Shown: positions 42,270 to 51,825 of the stretch, one piece after another | Position numbering within the stretch: the stretch's first letter is position 1 | How the letters are laid out: each line of letters opens with the position of its first letter | NCBI GenBank assembly: GCA_026394195.1 | Contig: JAPKYS010000043.1 | Location: 1 to 64,000 of the forward strand | DNA from: a bacterium | Lineage (GTDB): Bacteria > Electryoneota > B3-LCP | DNA length: 64,000 nt | Reading direction: 5' to 3' | Made by a program: the position numbers and the translations under genes | The notes under the pieces: model-generated | The model's database searches: none | Seen by the model: the letters and a program-made list of their open reading frames with translations, nothing else | What the model was told of the DNA's origin: nothing

Positions 42270-43156
42270 TGAGAAAACTAATCCATCGCGCTCTGTCTCT
42301 GTCAGCTTTACTGCTGATCCTGATCGTTTTTATCGCCGGATGCGAAACTCAACCGACCGAAGTGCAGGATTACTCTCCACAACCGATGCTGACCGCTTTT
42401 TTATACAATGGCGAACCGGTCGATAACGTCATCCTGGAAAGCGTTGGATCGCTGTACGGTTACTATGTGACTTCGGACCACGGCATTTCGGGAGCAGACA
42501 TTAAGCTATTCCCGGTGGAGAATCCCGGCGCCGGTGATACTCTGCATTTCACCGAAAGCGCCGATCCGGATAGCACCGGTCACTATCACCCTGCTTCCGG
42601 CCAGAACCTGATTCCATTGGGGAACGTCACATACCGGATTGAGGCGCGCGTGGCCGCGGAAAATTGGTATCTCTGGGCTGAAACGACCATACCGGATACC
42701 TTCACCATAACCTCCATCAACTATCCGGTATCGGGCGACACTCTGGATACGACGCTGACGCGTGAAGACGCAACCATTAATCTGAACTGGAATCCAACCT
42801 CGCCTATCGGTGGGTATATCCTAAACGTCACCTGCCTGGACACTACCTTCACGCCGCTCGACCCCGATTTCGATCCCGAGCAGGATGAAATCCCCGAAGA
42901 TTCTTCCCGCTGGAGTTTTCAACCCGTACTGCCGGAATACAACGAATTGAGTATTCCCTGGATTCACTTCTGGTATCAAGGTTGGCACCAGTTGGACCTG
43001 CAAGCGGTGGATCAAGCCTACTTCGACTACTATTTCTCGCTTTTCAGGGTGTGGCAAGGCGCCATGACAACGCTGCAATACAACGTAAATGGGGGGTTGG
43101 GAATTGTAGGAGGGATCGCGCATCACAAATACCTGGTTCAGGTCGTTAAAATTTAG
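42269..43156 (+). CDS. DUF4249-like lipoprotein
   Basis: 295 residues. Signal peptide with lipobox (about 8-25, ALLLILIVFIAGC), Cys25 being the likely lipidation site, followed by QPTEVQDYSPQPMLTAFL and VTSDHGISGADIKLF, the beta-rich layout of DUF4249 proteins that accompany TonB receptors in Bacteroidota and relatives. No catalytic motif is visible. The receptor's last base is the A of this ATG, so the two are translationally coupled and probably act together at the outer membrane. Family assignment is by pattern and context. Confidence 0.75.
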   Translation: MRKLIHRALSLSALLLILIVFIAGCETQPTEVQDYSPQPMLTAFLYNGEPVDNVILESVGSLYGYYVTSDHGISGADIKLFPVENPGAGDTLHFTESADPDSTGHYHPASGQNLIPLGNVTYRIEARVAAENWYLWAETTIPDTFTITSINYPVSGDTLDTTLTREDATINLNWNPTSPIGGYILNVTCLDTTFTPLDPDFDPEQDEIPEDSSRWSFQPVLPEYNELSIPWIHFWYQGWHQLDLQAVDQAYFDYYFSLFRVWQGAMTTLQYNVNGGLGIVGGIAHHKYLVQVVKI

Positions 43157-43294
43157 AAATGGTATGAAACCGAAGTGTTGATGGGGTAAGAATCGTCCGG
43201 AAGCCCGTGAGGATGCGGACATTGTTGCCCATGTGGAACTGATTCCGGTAAAAGCACGTTCGTTAACTACAAGACCTTCAGAGGGCATTTTCTT

Positions 43295-43339
43295 AGAGCC
43301 CGCCGATTATTACACCAGTCGGCGGGCTCTTTTTTTTAT
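43295..43339 (+). terminator. Rho-independent terminator of the receptor/lipoprotein operon
   Basis: GAGCCCGCCGA (43296-43306) pairs perfectly with TCGGCGGGCTC (43319-43329), followed by eight or more T. It ends the plus-strand transcript 139 bases after the lipoprotein stop. Confidence 0.93.
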
Positions 43340-43586
43340 AATTCCATCTTTGGATCGGAAATTATTCTTTGGGTATGGTTGTTGCCTGAATTGAAGAAGA
43401 TCATTCAATTATCTTGACGATCCTCCACAACTATAGCCCACTGCCTAATCTAAAGTTAAAATATCACTCTGAGTTTTCTTCAAGTAATCCTTCATATTGT
43501 CATACCATTTAGTCATCAGTTATATGGAAGAATATTACCACTAAATCTATGTAAAAAAAACACCCTGAAAATTGATTTCATTTGAG

Positions 43587-43620
43587 TTGGCAAATCGAAA
43601 ATTCAGTATTATTGTATAAG
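43587..43620 (+). promoter_or_regulatory. candidate promoter of the chemotaxis operon
   Basis: TTGGCA (43587-43592) with either TATTGT (43610-43615, 17-base spacer) or TATAAG (43615-43620, 22-base spacer), about 95 bases before cheA. A TAAAGTT element near 43637 lacks a good sigma-28 minus-10 partner. Tentative. Confidence 0.3.
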
Positions 43621-43713
43621 CTGATCGACCGTGATTAAAGTTACCCAGTCGCGTCTGCGACTTTTGTAGCCCCGATTATGGCAAATATGTCCGCATTACA
43701 ACGGTGAGGAAAC

Positions 43714-46179
43714 ATGTCCAATCTTCTGTCTGACACTGAACAACTCGAACTGCTTGCCGGCTTTGTGGAAGAAAGCAACGAGATGCTGGATGAAGTCGAA
43801 CCGCAGCTCGTCGAATTGGAGAAGAGTTCGGATCAATCGGGTCAGGTGGATCCTGACGTCATCAACACCATCTTCAGATTGTTCCACTCGCTGAAGGGCG
43901 GCGCTGGCTTTTTGGGATTCACAACGGTCGGGAAGGTGACTCACACCGCCGAAACACTGCTGGACCTGTTCCGAAAACAAGCTGCTACTTTGAACAGCGA
44001 CCATATTGACATTCTTATTATCACCTGCGATTTCCTGCGTCAGTTGTTCGAGAATATTGACATCAAACACGATGACCTGGGTTTTGAGAATGAAGCGGAT
44101 GTGATCGTAAGCCGCTTGAAATTGGCGATTGACGCCATCACCCTGGAACCGGAATCCCAACCGAGGTCTGTTTCCCCGGTACTGGCAGACTCGGTGTCGA
44201 TTGATCCAGCGCCAGCAGCTCCCGCAGGCCCCGAGGTTGAAGCCCCTCCGACAGAATCTGAAGTTCCTCAGTTGGTGATCACTCCCGAAATGACGCACCA
44301 GTTCACCACTGAAGCAGATGAGTTGCTGGAAACGGCTGAAGTTGCTCTGCTCAGCCTGGAAAAGGAGAATGATCATCAGGAATATCTGCAGCAAGCCTTT
44401 CGGGCGCTGCACAGCTTCAAGGGGAATGCCGGTTTCTTTGGCTTTTCCGATCTCCAGCGCCTGAGCCATCAGACCGAGACGGTACTTGATTCAATTCGAG
44501 GGAATAAAATAGTCGGCGATAACGACCTATTTTCGCTGCTTCTGGAAATCGTAGATTCATTGCGGGAAGGCGTCAGCAGAATTTCCCGTGGTGAAGACCC
44601 CAAAATTATCGGCATCACTGGCTGGATCAGCCTGCTCAATGAAACCATCAAACAACCGTCTGCAGCCAAAGCACAGGCAGAACTCTCCGCTGAGGAAGCT
44701 ATCGTTAAAGCCGCTGAGGAGATCATCGATGATCCCCAACAGGATGAAGTGGCTGCTCAGACAGATGTAGACGTCAGTCCGGCAACCGCAAATACAGCGC
44801 CGGCACAAAAGGTCTCCGTAAAAATAACCACTGACGCTGCAGCTTCGGTGAAGCCCGCGGCTTTAGAACGTAGAACCGTGGAAGATCGGCGCAGCCAGGA
44901 TCGGCGTACGGAAGACGGGCAGTCCGGTTCCAAGCAGACGGTGCGCGTCGACGTGGAGAAGTTAGATTCCCTGCTGGATCTGGTCGGTGAACTGGTCATC
45001 GCTGAAGCGATGGTGGCGCAAAATCCTGATTTGAAAGGTGTGGACCTATCCCTGGACCGCTTTGAAAAATCGGTGATGCAACTGGACAAAATCACCCGCG
45101 ATCTTCAGGGTATCGCCACCGCCATCCGCATGATTCCGTTGGCAGGCACCTTCCGCCACATGATCCGTCTGGTGCGGGACCTGTCGCAGAAAGCAGGCAA
45201 AAAGGTCGAATTGCAGCTTATCGGCGAAGAGACCGAGGTCGATAAAACCGTCATAGAACAGATCAACGATCCGCTGGTTCACATCATCCGCAATTCGATC
45301 GATCACGGTATTGAAACTCCGGCGGACCGCGCTGCTCTGGGTAAAGACCCGGCTGCTTCGGTAACGCTGGAAGCAAAATACGTCGGCGGCGAAGTCTGGA
45401 TCATGATCACCGATGACGGCAGAGGCTTGAACCGTGAGAAGATTTTATCCAAAGCGATCGAGCGCGGACTGATCAGCGGCGACGGATCGGATCTGGAGGA
45501 AGAGGCGATCTGGCAGTTGATCTTCCAGCCGGGTTTCTCGACCGCGGATAAAATCACCGACGTATCAGGTCGCGGCGTCGGTATGGACGTGGTCAAGCGC
45601 AATATTGAAAACATCCGTGGGCGCGTAGACGTGCGCACCTCTCCATCCAAGGGAACGACCATCATTCTGCGCATTCCTTTGACGCTGGCGATCATCGATG
45701 GTATGATCGTTCGGGTCGGCGATACCCGCTATACCATTCCGCTGGTGGCTATCAAGGAATCGTTGCGGCCTCGGCTCCAAGACGTCACTCACACCATGGA
45801 TGGAAAGGAGATCGTCAATATTCGCGGCATGCTGCTGCCGGTACTCCGGTTGCACGAGCTCTTCAACGTCCGCGCTGAACATACCGATTTGAGCGAGGGG
45901 ATTATCATCGTCGTCGAAAATCAGGGTGAAACCATCTGTCTCTTCGTAGACGAGCAATTGGGACAGCAACAGATTGTCATCAAGGGACTTTCTGACTACT
46001 TCGGAGCGGCACAGTGCGTCTCAGGATGCACGATCTTGGGAGACGGGGACATCAGCCTGATCATCGACGTCGCCGGGATCATCGCCATGGCGGAACCGCC
46101 AAAGATGCCGGGCGCATCTTGTCTGCGAAACGATAACAGAAATATATATTCTGAAAATAGATTACAAGCAACAGTCTAA
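43714..46179 (+). CDS. cheA: chemotaxis histidine kinase CheA with two Hpt domains
   Basis: 821 residues; GTGAGGA precedes the ATG. Two phosphotransfer domains are present: Hpt1 (about 8-110, RLFHSLKGGAGFLGF, His58) and Hpt2 (about 185-290, ALHSFKGNAGFFGF, His233). An acidic linker and a Glu/Arg-rich stretch (ERRTVEDRRSQDRR) lead to P3 (LDSLLDLVGELVIAEAMV), the HATPase with N-box PLVHIIRNSIDHGIE, G1 DDGRGLNREK and G2 SGRGVGMDVVKRNI, and the CheW-like P5 domain. It autophosphorylates under receptor control and passes phosphate to CheY and CheB. No separate CheY-binding P2 is evident. First gene of the che operon. Confidence 0.96.
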   Translation: MSNLLSDTEQLELLAGFVEESNEMLDEVEPQLVELEKSSDQSGQVDPDVINTIFRLFHSLKGGAGFLGFTTVGKVTHTAETLLDLFRKQAATLNSDHIDILIITCDFLRQLFENIDIKHDDLGFENEADVIVSRLKLAIDAITLEPESQPRSVSPVLADSVSIDPAPAAPAGPEVEAPPTESEVPQLVITPEMTHQFTTEADELLETAEVALLSLEKENDHQEYLQQAFRALHSFKGNAGFFGFSDLQRLSHQTETVLDSIRGNKIVGDNDLFSLLLEIVDSLREGVSRISRGEDPKIIGITGWISLLNETIKQPSAAKAQAELSAEEAIVKAAEEIIDDPQQDEVAAQTDVDVSPATANTAPAQKVSVKITTDAAASVKPAALERRTVEDRRSQDRRTEDGQSGSKQTVRVDVEKLDSLLDLVGELVIAEAMVAQNPDLKGVDLSLDRFEKSVMQLDKITRDLQGIATAIRMIPLAGTFRHMIRLVRDLSQKAGKKVELQLIGEETEVDKTVIEQINDPLVHIIRNSIDHGIETPADRAALGKDPAASVTLEAKYVGGEVWIMITDDGRGLNREKILSKAIERGLISGDGSDLEEEAIWQLIFQPGFSTADKITDVSGRGVGMDVVKRNIENIRGRVDVRTSPSKGTTIILRIPLTLAIIDGMIVRVGDTRYTIPLVAIKESLRPRLQDVTHTMDGKEIVNIRGMLLPVLRLHELFNVRAEHTDLSEGIIIVVENQGETICLFVDEQLGQQQIVIKGLSDYFGAAQCVSGCTILGDGDISLIIDVAGIIAMAEPPKMPGASCLRNDNRNIYSENRLQATV

Positions 46180-46192
46180 GAAAGGTTATATC

Positions 46193-46702
46193 ATGGTGGA
46201 AAAGAACAAACTCGACGAAGAACTCCTCGAAATGGAAGAGGAGGATACCCAGGAAGGGAAATATCTGACCTTCGCTATGGGTAACGAAGAATATGGTATT
46301 GAAATTCGCAACGTCACGGAAATCATCGGCATTCAGAACGTCACCGAACTGCCGGACGTGCCGCCTTACGTCAAAGGCGTCATCAATCTGCGCGGCAAGG
46401 TGATCCCGGTCGTCGACGTGAGGCTGCGTTTTGGACTCCAGGAGCGCGCCTATGACGAACGCACCTGTATCGTCGTCGTCAACCTCAACAAGATGTCGTT
46501 AGGTTTGATTGTCGACTCAGTCTCCGAAGTGCAGGACATTCCAGCTACCGACATTCAACCGCCGCCCCGGGTGAACCAGGGCGAAGCCAGTGTCTACATC
46601 CAGGGTTTGGGCAAGGTCGGCAACGAGGTGAAGATCCTGCTGGACGTCCATCGACTCTTCTTCGACGAAGAGATGGAGCAGATCGCCGTCTCGAACAATT
46701 AG
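46193..46702 (+). CDS. cheW: chemotaxis coupling protein CheW
   Basis: 169 residues; AAAGG at good spacing. An acidic N-terminal tail of about 20 residues precedes a standard CheW fold: YLTFAMGNEEYGIEI, VTELPDVPPYVKGVINLRG, KVIPVVDVRLRFG and LGLIVDSVSEV. It links the CheA P5 domain to the receptor tip. It lies 13 bases after cheA. Confidence 0.96.
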   Translation: MVEKNKLDEELLEMEEEDTQEGKYLTFAMGNEEYGIEIRNVTEIIGIQNVTELPDVPPYVKGVINLRGKVIPVVDVRLRFGLQERAYDERTCIVVVNLNKMSLGLIVDSVSEVQDIPATDIQPPPRVNQGEASVYIQGLGKVGNEVKILLDVHRLFFDEEMEQIAVSNN

Positions 46703-46906
46703 CGTTGGCATGATGGCGAAATCAGAGTCGATTCGTCGCAGGAGAATTTACTCAAGGCACCTTTCGAGTTAAGTAACAAATCGTACAAGGAATAAAATCA
46801 AGAGCTGAATTATATCCATCGAACTGACCGAATGAGAGGCGCTAAAAACACTCGTCAGTAACCGCAGGATTCGATCTGTGCGGGGGGGCAAATAATCAGG
46901 ATATAA

Positions 46907-49333
46907 ATGGATGACTATAACGCAGGAAGGGTGGGTAATTGGATGTTAAGTAGCATGAAACTCGGACCAAAACTCATGAGCGGCTTTCTCATCGTCGCTT
47001 TGATCGCTACAGTCATCGGGGTGATCGGGTATGTCAACCTCAATAACCTGGCGCAGATCAGCACGAGACTCTATGAAGAACGCATGAAGCCTACTGAGGC
47101 TTTGAACACAATTGGCGTCGGATTGGAAAAGATGCGAGGCGATATCTATCGCTACATCTATGTCCCATCGACCCGATCAGAAATGGCGCAGTCAATTTCG
47201 GAGCGCATCCAGGACATCAATCAGTGTTCGGATGAATATCGTAAATTAAATATTACAGACAGAGAGAAAGAGATTCTCTCGAACTTCAGCACGTCCTGGC
47301 CTCAAATGCAGCAGGGATATATGGCGCTGGAAAGAGCTGCCGATGCTGAAAACGAGGCGGAGCTAAATAGCTTGTTAGCGGACGCAAGTTATGTTATCCA
47401 GGCGCGTAAAGCCACTATTGGAGCATTGAAGAATTTGAGCGAGGTCAGCTTTCAAGAGGCGGATAAATTAAACCAGCAAGCCTCCAGCTCAGCGAGCAGC
47501 GCCAGTACCATGATGATCATCGCCATGATTGCAGGTATAGCCCTGGCGATAGGATTCGGTATCATTCTATCCCGCAGCATCACACTGCCGATGACCAGAG
47601 GCGTAAAGATGATGCAGGAAATGAGTCAAGGGCATCTCAGTAACCGTTTAAATCTGAATCGGGGAGATGAGATCGGCGAGCTGACACAAAGCATGGATCA
47701 ATTCGCTGACGATCTGCAAAACGTGGTCATCGGCACCATGAAAAAGATTGCAGATGGTGACGTCAGCATGGAGATCAAGGCGAAGGATAATCAGGATGAA
47801 ATTACACCGGCGATGAAGCAGATGATCGAATCTCTGCGCGGCTTGATCGCTGAAGCAAACATGCTCAGTCAGGCGGCTGTTCAGGGCAAACTCGAAATTC
47901 GCGGACAAGCCAATAACTTCAAGGGAGCTTATCGTGATATCGTGCAGGGTTTCAACAATACCCTCGATGCAGTCATCAAGCCACTCAACATGGCGGCTGA
48001 CTACGTCCAGAGAATTTCCAAGGGTGAAATCCCGCCCAAAATCACAGACAATTATCAAGGCGATTTCAATTTAATCAAAGAGAACCTCAATACTTGCATC
48101 GAGGTACTCGATAATCTGCGCGGTTCGATCAAGGAGCTTTGCGTCAACGCCTGGGAGGGGAGACTGAAAGATCGCGCCGATTCCACGAAATATCAGGGAA
48201 CCTATGAGAAAATCGTCCGGGGAATCAATGAGATGATGGACAATCTGACAAAACCGATCAACGAAGCAACGCTGATATTGGAAAAGGTCGCTCAGGGAGA
48301 TCTTTCCACCAGCATGAGCGGCGAGTATAAAGGTGATCACGCCGTTATTAAAAATGCCTTGAACAGCACGCTGGATGCTTTAAACGACATCCTCGGCAAC
48401 GTCGCCCTCGCCGTCGACCAGATCACGGCAGGGTCTCAGCAGGTCTCGGATTCCAGCCAGTCTCTCAGCCAGGGCGCTACGGAATCAGCCAGTTCGCTGG
48501 AAGAAATCTCATCGTCCATGCAGGAAATGGCTTCGCAGACCAAGCTGAACGCCGAGAATGCCACCCAGGCGAATCAACTTACTTCATCCGCTCGGAAGAA
48601 AGCCGATGAAGGCAATACCCAGATGAAGCAGATGTTGGGCGCTATGAGCGACATCAACGAATCATCCGGCAGCATCAGCAAGATCATCAAGGTCATCGAC
48701 GAAATCGCCTTCCAGACCAACCTGCTGGCGTTAAACGCCGCCGTCGAAGCAGCGCGAGCCGGTGTGCACGGCAAAGGCTTCGCCGTGGTTGCTGAAGAGG
48801 TCAGGAATCTGGCACAGCGCAGCGCCAAAGCCGCCAAAGAGACCACCGAAATGATCGAAGGATCGATCAAGAAGGTGGAAAAAGGCACCGATATCGCCAA
48901 CGTGACCGCCAAAGCCTTGGGTGATATCGTTGAAGGTATCACCAAAGTGACCGACCTGGTCAGTGAAATTGCCGCCGCCTCCAATGAGCAGGCGCAGGGC
49001 ATCGAGCAGACCACGCAGGCGCTGGGGCAGATCGACCAGGTTACGCAATCCAACACCGCCAACGCAGAAGAGAGCGCTTCGGCATCCGAAGAACTCTCCA
49101 GCCAAGCGCTGCAACTGAAACAGATGCTCAGCCGCTTCCAGTTGCGCAATGACAACAGTTCGGGACCTGTTTCCTATAGCGCAAGAGCTCCGGTCCGTCA
49201 GGCTGCTCCGCGCGTCCCGACAGCCGCGTACGAGCCCAAGGCGAAAAACATCAAACGGAACAAGCCGCCGGTCGGCCAGATGACAGCGGACGACGTCATG
49301 GCGCTGGACGACACTGATTTCGGGAAGTTTTAA
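46907..49333 (+). CDS. methyl-accepting chemotaxis protein with poly-HAMP array
   Basis: 808 residues. Two membrane helices (about 20-45, [21 protein letters not shown]; about 202-225, [20 protein letters not shown]) bracket a periplasmic four-helix-bundle sensor. After the canonical HAMP (about 225-280) come about five further HAMP-like units, each with a Gly-Glu/Asp-hydrophobic pattern ([40 protein letters not shown]) up to about residue 500. The signalling hairpin has the tip [20 protein letters not shown]. No CheR-tethering pentapeptide ends the protein; the tail is DDTDFGKF. A second Met at 46943 is an alternative start. The only receptor in the window, embedded in the che operon. Confidence 0.93.
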   Translation: MDDYNAGRVGNWMLSSMKLGPKLMSGFLIVALIATVIGVIGYVNLNNLAQISTRLYEERMKPTEALNTIGVGLEKMRGDIYRYIYVPSTRSEMAQSISERIQDINQCSDEYRKLNITDREKEILSNFSTSWPQMQQGYMALERAADAENEAELNSLLADASYVIQARKATIGALKNLSEVSFQEADKLNQQASSSASSASTMMIIAMIAGIALAIGFGIILSRSITLPMTRGVKMMQEMSQGHLSNRLNLNRGDEIGELTQSMDQFADDLQNVVIGTMKKIADGDVSMEIKAKDNQDEITPAMKQMIESLRGLIAEANMLSQAAVQGKLEIRGQANNFKGAYRDIVQGFNNTLDAVIKPLNMAADYVQRISKGEIPPKITDNYQGDFNLIKENLNTCIEVLDNLRGSIKELCVNAWEGRLKDRADSTKYQGTYEKIVRGINEMMDNLTKPINEATLILEKVAQGDLSTSMSGEYKGDHAVIKNALNSTLDALNDILGNVALAVDQITAGSQQVSDSSQSLSQGATESASSLEEISSSMQEMASQTKLNAENATQANQLTSSARKKADEGNTQMKQMLGAMSDINESSGSISKIIKVIDEIAFQTNLLALNAAVEAARAGVHGKGFAVVAEEVRNLAQRSAKAAKETTEMIEGSIKKVEKGTDIANVTAKALGDIVEGITKVTDLVSEIAAASNEQAQGIEQTTQALGQIDQVTQSNTANAEESASASEELSSQALQLKQMLSRFQLRNDNSSGPVSYSARAPVRQAAPRVPTAAYEPKAKNIKRNKPPVGQMTADDVMALDDTDFGKF

Positions 49334-49344
49334 ACTGAAAATAA

Positions 49345-49382
49345 CCATCGGGGTGGTTGAATCGACTCAACCTCCCCGATGG
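49345..49382 (+). other. strong hairpin between mcp and cheR
   Basis: CCATCGGGG (49345-49353) pairs with CCCCGATGG (49374-49382), and GGTTGA (49355-49360) with TCAACC (49367-49372), with one T-T mismatch and a six-base loop. It begins 12 bases after the mcp stop. There is no T-run, so it is likely an attenuator or mRNA stabiliser that keeps receptor levels above those of the downstream enzymes. Confidence 0.65.
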
Positions 49383-49421
49383 AAAATTCTGACTGTGATA
49401 ATAAGATTAACGGAATAACCG

Positions 49422-50282
49422 ATGACATTGCAGCAGGAACTTTCAACCATCACGACATTGACACCGCTGACTGACGAAGAATTCGATTTGCTCAGAAACT
49501 TGATCTACAATCAATTCGGAATCACGTTAAGCGCGGAAAAACGCTCATTGGTGGTGGGCCGCCTGAATAAGGTGCTGCGCCAACAGGGTTTTGACAATTT
49601 TAAAAGCTACTATCAGTACGTTACCACCGATTCGACTGGTCAGGCTCTGGAAACGCTGATAAACCGGGTGTCGACCAACCATACTTTCTTCTGGCGTGAA
49701 GCCGACCATTTTGAATTGTTCAAAGAGCAAGCTCTACTGCAGGTAACCGCTCAACTAAAAGCGCAAAATCGAAAGGACCTGCGCATCTGGTGTTGCGGCT
49801 GCTCCTCTGGCGAAGAACCGTATACTCTGGCCATGTTGTCTCTCGAGTATCTGGGGCTGTCTAATTCTTCATGGGATCTGGGGATACTCGCGACCGACAT
49901 TTCATCACGGGTGCTTGATCGGGCGAAAGAAGGAATTTATTCAGAAAAAAGTCTCGAAAACCTGCCCTCGCATTTAAGAATGAAATATTTCAAGAAAACC
50001 AATTCAGGTGATTGGGGAGTCATTGATCGCGTGAAGCAATTGATTCTTTTCCGCCGCATGAATCTGATGAGGAAAGTATGGCCATTTAAAGGAAAATTCT
50101 CGATCATCTTCTGTCGTAACGTCATGATCTATTTTGATCGTCCGACCAGGGATGATTTGGTCGAACAATTCAACCAATTCCTGGAGAATAATGGGTATCT
50201 CTTCATAGGGCATTCGGAATCTTTAGGTAGAACCAATCAACGTTTCCGGTATTTAAAACCCGCAGTCTATCAAAAGGTATGA
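49422..50282 (+). CDS. cheR: chemotaxis methyltransferase CheR
   Basis: 286 residues. N-terminal helical domain (about 1-85) and SAM-dependent methyltransferase domain with RIWCCGCSSGEEPYTLAML (SAM-binding), ATDISSRVLDRAKEGIY and IIFCRNVMIYFDRPTR, ending in GYLFIGHSESLG. It methylates Glu residues on the receptor for adaptation. Stop overlaps the cheB start (ATGA). Confidence 0.96.
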   Translation: MTLQQELSTITTLTPLTDEEFDLLRNLIYNQFGITLSAEKRSLVVGRLNKVLRQQGFDNFKSYYQYVTTDSTGQALETLINRVSTNHTFFWREADHFELFKEQALLQVTAQLKAQNRKDLRIWCCGCSSGEEPYTLAMLSLEYLGLSNSSWDLGILATDISSRVLDRAKEGIYSEKSLENLPSHLRMKYFKKTNSGDWGVIDRVKQLILFRRMNLMRKVWPFKGKFSIIFCRNVMIYFDRPTRDDLVEQFNQFLENNGYLFIGHSESLGRTNQRFRYLKPAVYQKV

Positions 50283-51361
50283 CAACCGTGAAGAAGAGAG
50301 TTCGAGTCCTGGTCGTCGATGATTCGGCGCTGGTCAGAATGATTTTAACTAAAGGCTTGGCGCTGGATCCGGACATTGAGGTCGTCGGATCCGCGTCTGA
50401 TCCAACCATCGCGCTGCAGAAAATTATTCAACTCAAGCCTAACGTGCTGACGCTTGACGTAGAAATGCCGAAAATAGACGGGCTGGAGTTCCTCAGACGG
50501 TTGATGCCTCGCTACCCGATTCCGGTACTGATGGTCAGCGCGCTGACCCAGGGGGGGGCGCAGATTACGTTGGACGCATTAGCCGCCGGCGCGATCGATT
50601 TTGTCACCAAACCGAATGTGGACATCGCGAATGGGTTAAATGACATGCTTACCGATCTACGCGCCAAAGTGAAGGCAATTGCCAATGTGAACGTCAGTTC
50701 CTGGAGACGGGAGAACGCGTCGACTACTCCGCTTGAGTTGATCGAGAACAGCACTCTGGCACAATCGACTGATAAAGTCATTGCCATTGGCGCCTCTACA
50801 GGCGGGACGGAAGCGATTCGTCAAATCATCACCCGTTTCTCTACAGCAACGCCGGGTGTGGTCATTGTCCAGCACATGCCACCGGGATTCACCAAAATGT
50901 TCGCGGATCGTCTGAATGAACAATGCGCTATGACAGTTAAGGAAGCCGCTGACGGCGACAGGGTCATACAGGGAAGAATCTTGATCGCTCCGGGCGATTT
51001 TCAGATGAGCGTGATCCGCTCGGGGGGAACCTATCTGGTGCAGTGCAAGAAAGGTGAAAAGGTTAATGGGCACTGTCCTTCTGTGGAAGTTCTATTCAAT
51101 TCAGTCGCTCAATACGCTGGCGCTAACGCCATCGGAGTGATGTTGACCGGAATGGGACACGACGGCGCTGACGCAATGCTGAATATGAGCAAGGCTGGGG
51201 CTCGAACATTGGCTCAGGATGAAGCCACTTCAGTGGTTTTTGGTATGCCCAGAGTCGCATTCGAGCGCGGCGGAGTCGAAAGGCTCGTCCCTCTCCCCTC
51301 CATGGCTCAAAGCATATTGAATCTGCTCGTCGAGAGGAAGCAATGGGAATTATCTATGTAG
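50279..51361 (+). CDS. cheB: chemotaxis methylesterase CheB
   Basis: 360 residues. Receiver (about 8-125: VLVVDDSALVRMIL, VLTLDVEMPKIDGLEF) and C-terminal methylesterase with the Ser-His-Asp triad in IGASTGGTEAIRQI, VQHMPPGFTKMFADRL and MLTGMGHDGADAM. It removes methyl groups or deamidates receptor side chains when phosphorylated by CheA. Overlaps cheR by four bases and cheD by 19. Confidence 0.97.
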   Translation: MTTVKKRVRVLVVDDSALVRMILTKGLALDPDIEVVGSASDPTIALQKIIQLKPNVLTLDVEMPKIDGLEFLRRLMPRYPIPVLMVSALTQGGAQITLDALAAGAIDFVTKPNVDIANGLNDMLTDLRAKVKAIANVNVSSWRRENASTTPLELIENSTLAQSTDKVIAIGASTGGTEAIRQIITRFSTATPGVVIVQHMPPGFTKMFADRLNEQCAMTVKEAADGDRVIQGRILIAPGDFQMSVIRSGGTYLVQCKKGEKVNGHCPSVEVLFNSVAQYAGANAIGVMLTGMGHDGADAMLNMSKAGARTLAQDEATSVVFGMPRVAFERGGVERLVPLPSMAQSILNLLVERKQWELSM

Positions 51362-51825
51362 GTGTTGGCGAGCTGGCTGCATCTCGATCACCCGGAGACG
51401 TAGTTAAAATCCTGGCTCTCGGATCATGCGTAGGTGTAATCATGCTCGCGCCCCAGCAGAAGATCGTAGGTCTTCTGCACGTGGCGCTGCCGGATTCTTC
51501 GATCAACGCCAAGCGCGGGATCGAAAAACCGGGCACTTTCGCTGACACGGGCATCCCGCAATTACTGAATGAACTCAAGAAAATGGGGCACCTGAGGGGC
51601 AAACTTACAGTGAAGCTTGCAGGCGGCGCCAGTATCATGGATCCGAACAATACTTTTAATATTGGCAAGCGAAATATTCTGGCGATTAAAAAGATCTTAT
51701 GGAAATTCGGGTTGGGAGCCATTGCTGAAGACCTGGGCGGGAATTACTGCCGCACCTTATCGGTAGACGTCGACAGCGGGTTGGTCACCATTTCATCTCC
51801 AGGGAGAGGGACATGGCCACTTTAA
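51343..51825 (+). CDS. cheD: chemotaxis receptor glutamine deamidase CheD
   Basis: 160 residues. The catalytic Cys lies in LALGSCVGVIML and the His in GLLHVALPDSS, with FADTGIPQLL and KLAGGASIM following, all normal for CheD. It deamidates receptor Gln residues and in Bacillus-type systems partners with CheC. ATG lies within the end of cheB, and its own end overlaps the HDOD start by 13 bases. Confidence 0.95.
   Translation: MGIIYVGVGELAASRSPGDVVKILALGSCVGVIMLAPQQKIVGLLHVALPDSSINAKRGIEKPGTFADTGIPQLLNELKKMGHLRGKLTVKLAGGASIMDPNNTFNIGKRNILAIKKILWKFGLGAIAEDLGGNYCRTLSVDVDSGLVTISSPGRGTWPL

Larger units (their letters stand above)
43157..43713 (+). other. 557-base intergenic region upstream of cheA
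   Basis: The first part holds a strong terminator (43295-43339). The AT-rich remainder has a possible promoter (43587-43620) and a small stem AGTCGC/GCGACT (43647-43662) followed by TTTTG. No RNA gene or sigma-54 site was found. Confidence 0.6.

Noticed and set aside
43195..43380. Open frame running through the terminator after the lipoprotein
   Set aside because: No start codon with SD, crosses a strong Rho-independent terminator, and the sequence beyond it is low-complexity.
43634..43666. TAAAGTT as a sigma-28 promoter for cheA
   Set aside because: No GCCGATAA-like element at the required distance; only the minus-35 part matches.
46845..46875. TAAA-N14-ACCGCAGG as a sigma-28 promoter for the receptor gene
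   Set aside because: Only CCG of the minus-10 element matches; too weak to call.
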